From Microbacteriaceae bacterium (GTDB lineage: Bacteria; Actinomycetota; Actinomycetes; Actinomycetales; Microbacteriaceae), in the NCBI GenBank assembly GCA_029979375.1, contig JAPOHQ010000002.1, positions 1-39,125 on the forward strand: a stretch of DNA of 39,125 nucleotides. The letters are read 5' to 3'. Positions 39,065 through 39,125 of this stretch are shown in pieces. Each line of letters begins with the position of its first letter. Position 1 is the first letter of the stretch. The notes beneath the pieces are model-generated. The model saw nothing but the letters and a program-made list of their open reading frames with translations. It made no database searches and was not told the DNA's origin. Made by a program: the position numbers and the translations under genes.

Positions 39065-39125
39065 CTACCAAGGCATCGGAAGGTCCCAGATCGCCTCGGC
39101 ATCGGTTGGGATCGCCTCGAGGGGC
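39065..39125 (-). CDS. Possible 3' end of a leftward gene (partial)
   Basis: On the minus strand the right edge of the window reads as an open frame ending LEAIPTDAEAIWDLPMPW and a TAG stop at 39065-39067. The codons prefer G or C in the third position, as in real genes here. Only about 20 codons are visible, so no family can be assigned and the call is tentative. Confidence 0.4.
   Translation of the reverse strand, partial: PLEAIPTDAEAIWDLPMPW

Noticed and set aside
1..39125. CRISPR arrays, insertion sequences, prophage genes, tRNA or rRNA genes
   Set aside because: I saw no regular short repeats, transposase or phage motifs, and no cloverleaf-like or rRNA-like stretches on reading through.

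Overview
The window reads as chromosomal DNA of a small-genome, high-GC Gram-positive actinobacterium. Microbacteriaceae is the best guess by gene content, possibly a freshwater/marine Luna-type lineage such as Rhodoluna or Aquiluna; that placement is inference. Evidence for Actinobacteria is the dnaK-grpE-dnaJ-hspR-clpB heat-shock operon with HspR (HAIR) operators, a dCTP deaminase of the bifunctional mycobacterial type, a fused CopD/CtaG protein, frequent GTG/TTG starts, and many starts that look leaderless. Coding density is very high: no gap exceeds about 200 bases, operon neighbours overlap by 1-4 bases, and several convergent genes overlap, three of them by sharing a CTAG.

Layout. 1-1604: end of a phosphoglucomutase gene and a VanY-like M15 peptidase. 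1632-5806: a DHA2 drug-efflux transporter, then a TPP riboswitch controlling a thiamine-type ABC importer (binding lipoprotein plus fused permease, no ATPase gene beside them). 5760-7488: orphan beta-class DNA methyltransferase, small GNAT protein, thioesterase-like protein. 7485-10401: M13 peptidase and the divergent tRNA hydroxylase TrhO. 10439-12451: aldo/keto reductase and zinc alcohol dehydrogenase operon. 12516-15048: alpha/beta hydrolase, Pr6Pr membrane protein, glutathione peroxidase, MutT-like Nudix enzyme. 15045-17956: leftward block purA - unknown protein - voltage-gated-type potassium channel - TM2 protein. 18009-20143: SpoU-type RNA methyltransferase, HAD-IIA phosphatase, VapBC-type toxin-antitoxin pair with a perfect palindromic operator. 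20246-22816: MFS exporter, pyrE, divergent xth. 22794-29359: leftward heat-shock operon ending in an AlkD-like DNA repair gene. 29554-33612: UMF1/Atg22-type MFS protein, dCTP deaminase, MMPL-type exporter. 33673-38564: membrane-anchored esterase, then a leftward chain ICMT-like methyltransferase - CopD/CtaG copper/cytochrome-oxidase protein - PIF1-like helicase. 38627-39125: histone-like HU gene, a structured non-coding stretch, and what looks like the end of another leftward gene.

Most genes are ordinary housekeeping or envelope functions. I found no CRISPR array, insertion sequence, prophage, tRNA or rRNA, and nothing amounting to a large novel system. The more interesting signals are small and regulatory: a regular TANNNT hexamer 6-7 bases before at least twelve start codons, two overlapping divergent -10 elements in the 15-base pyrE/xth gap, a Shine-Dalgarno-sequestering hairpin that shares bases with the TPP riboswitch P1 helix, a SigH-like promoter between two HAIR operators before dnaK, and a ClpB without its N-domain whose start is fused to the hspR stop codon.
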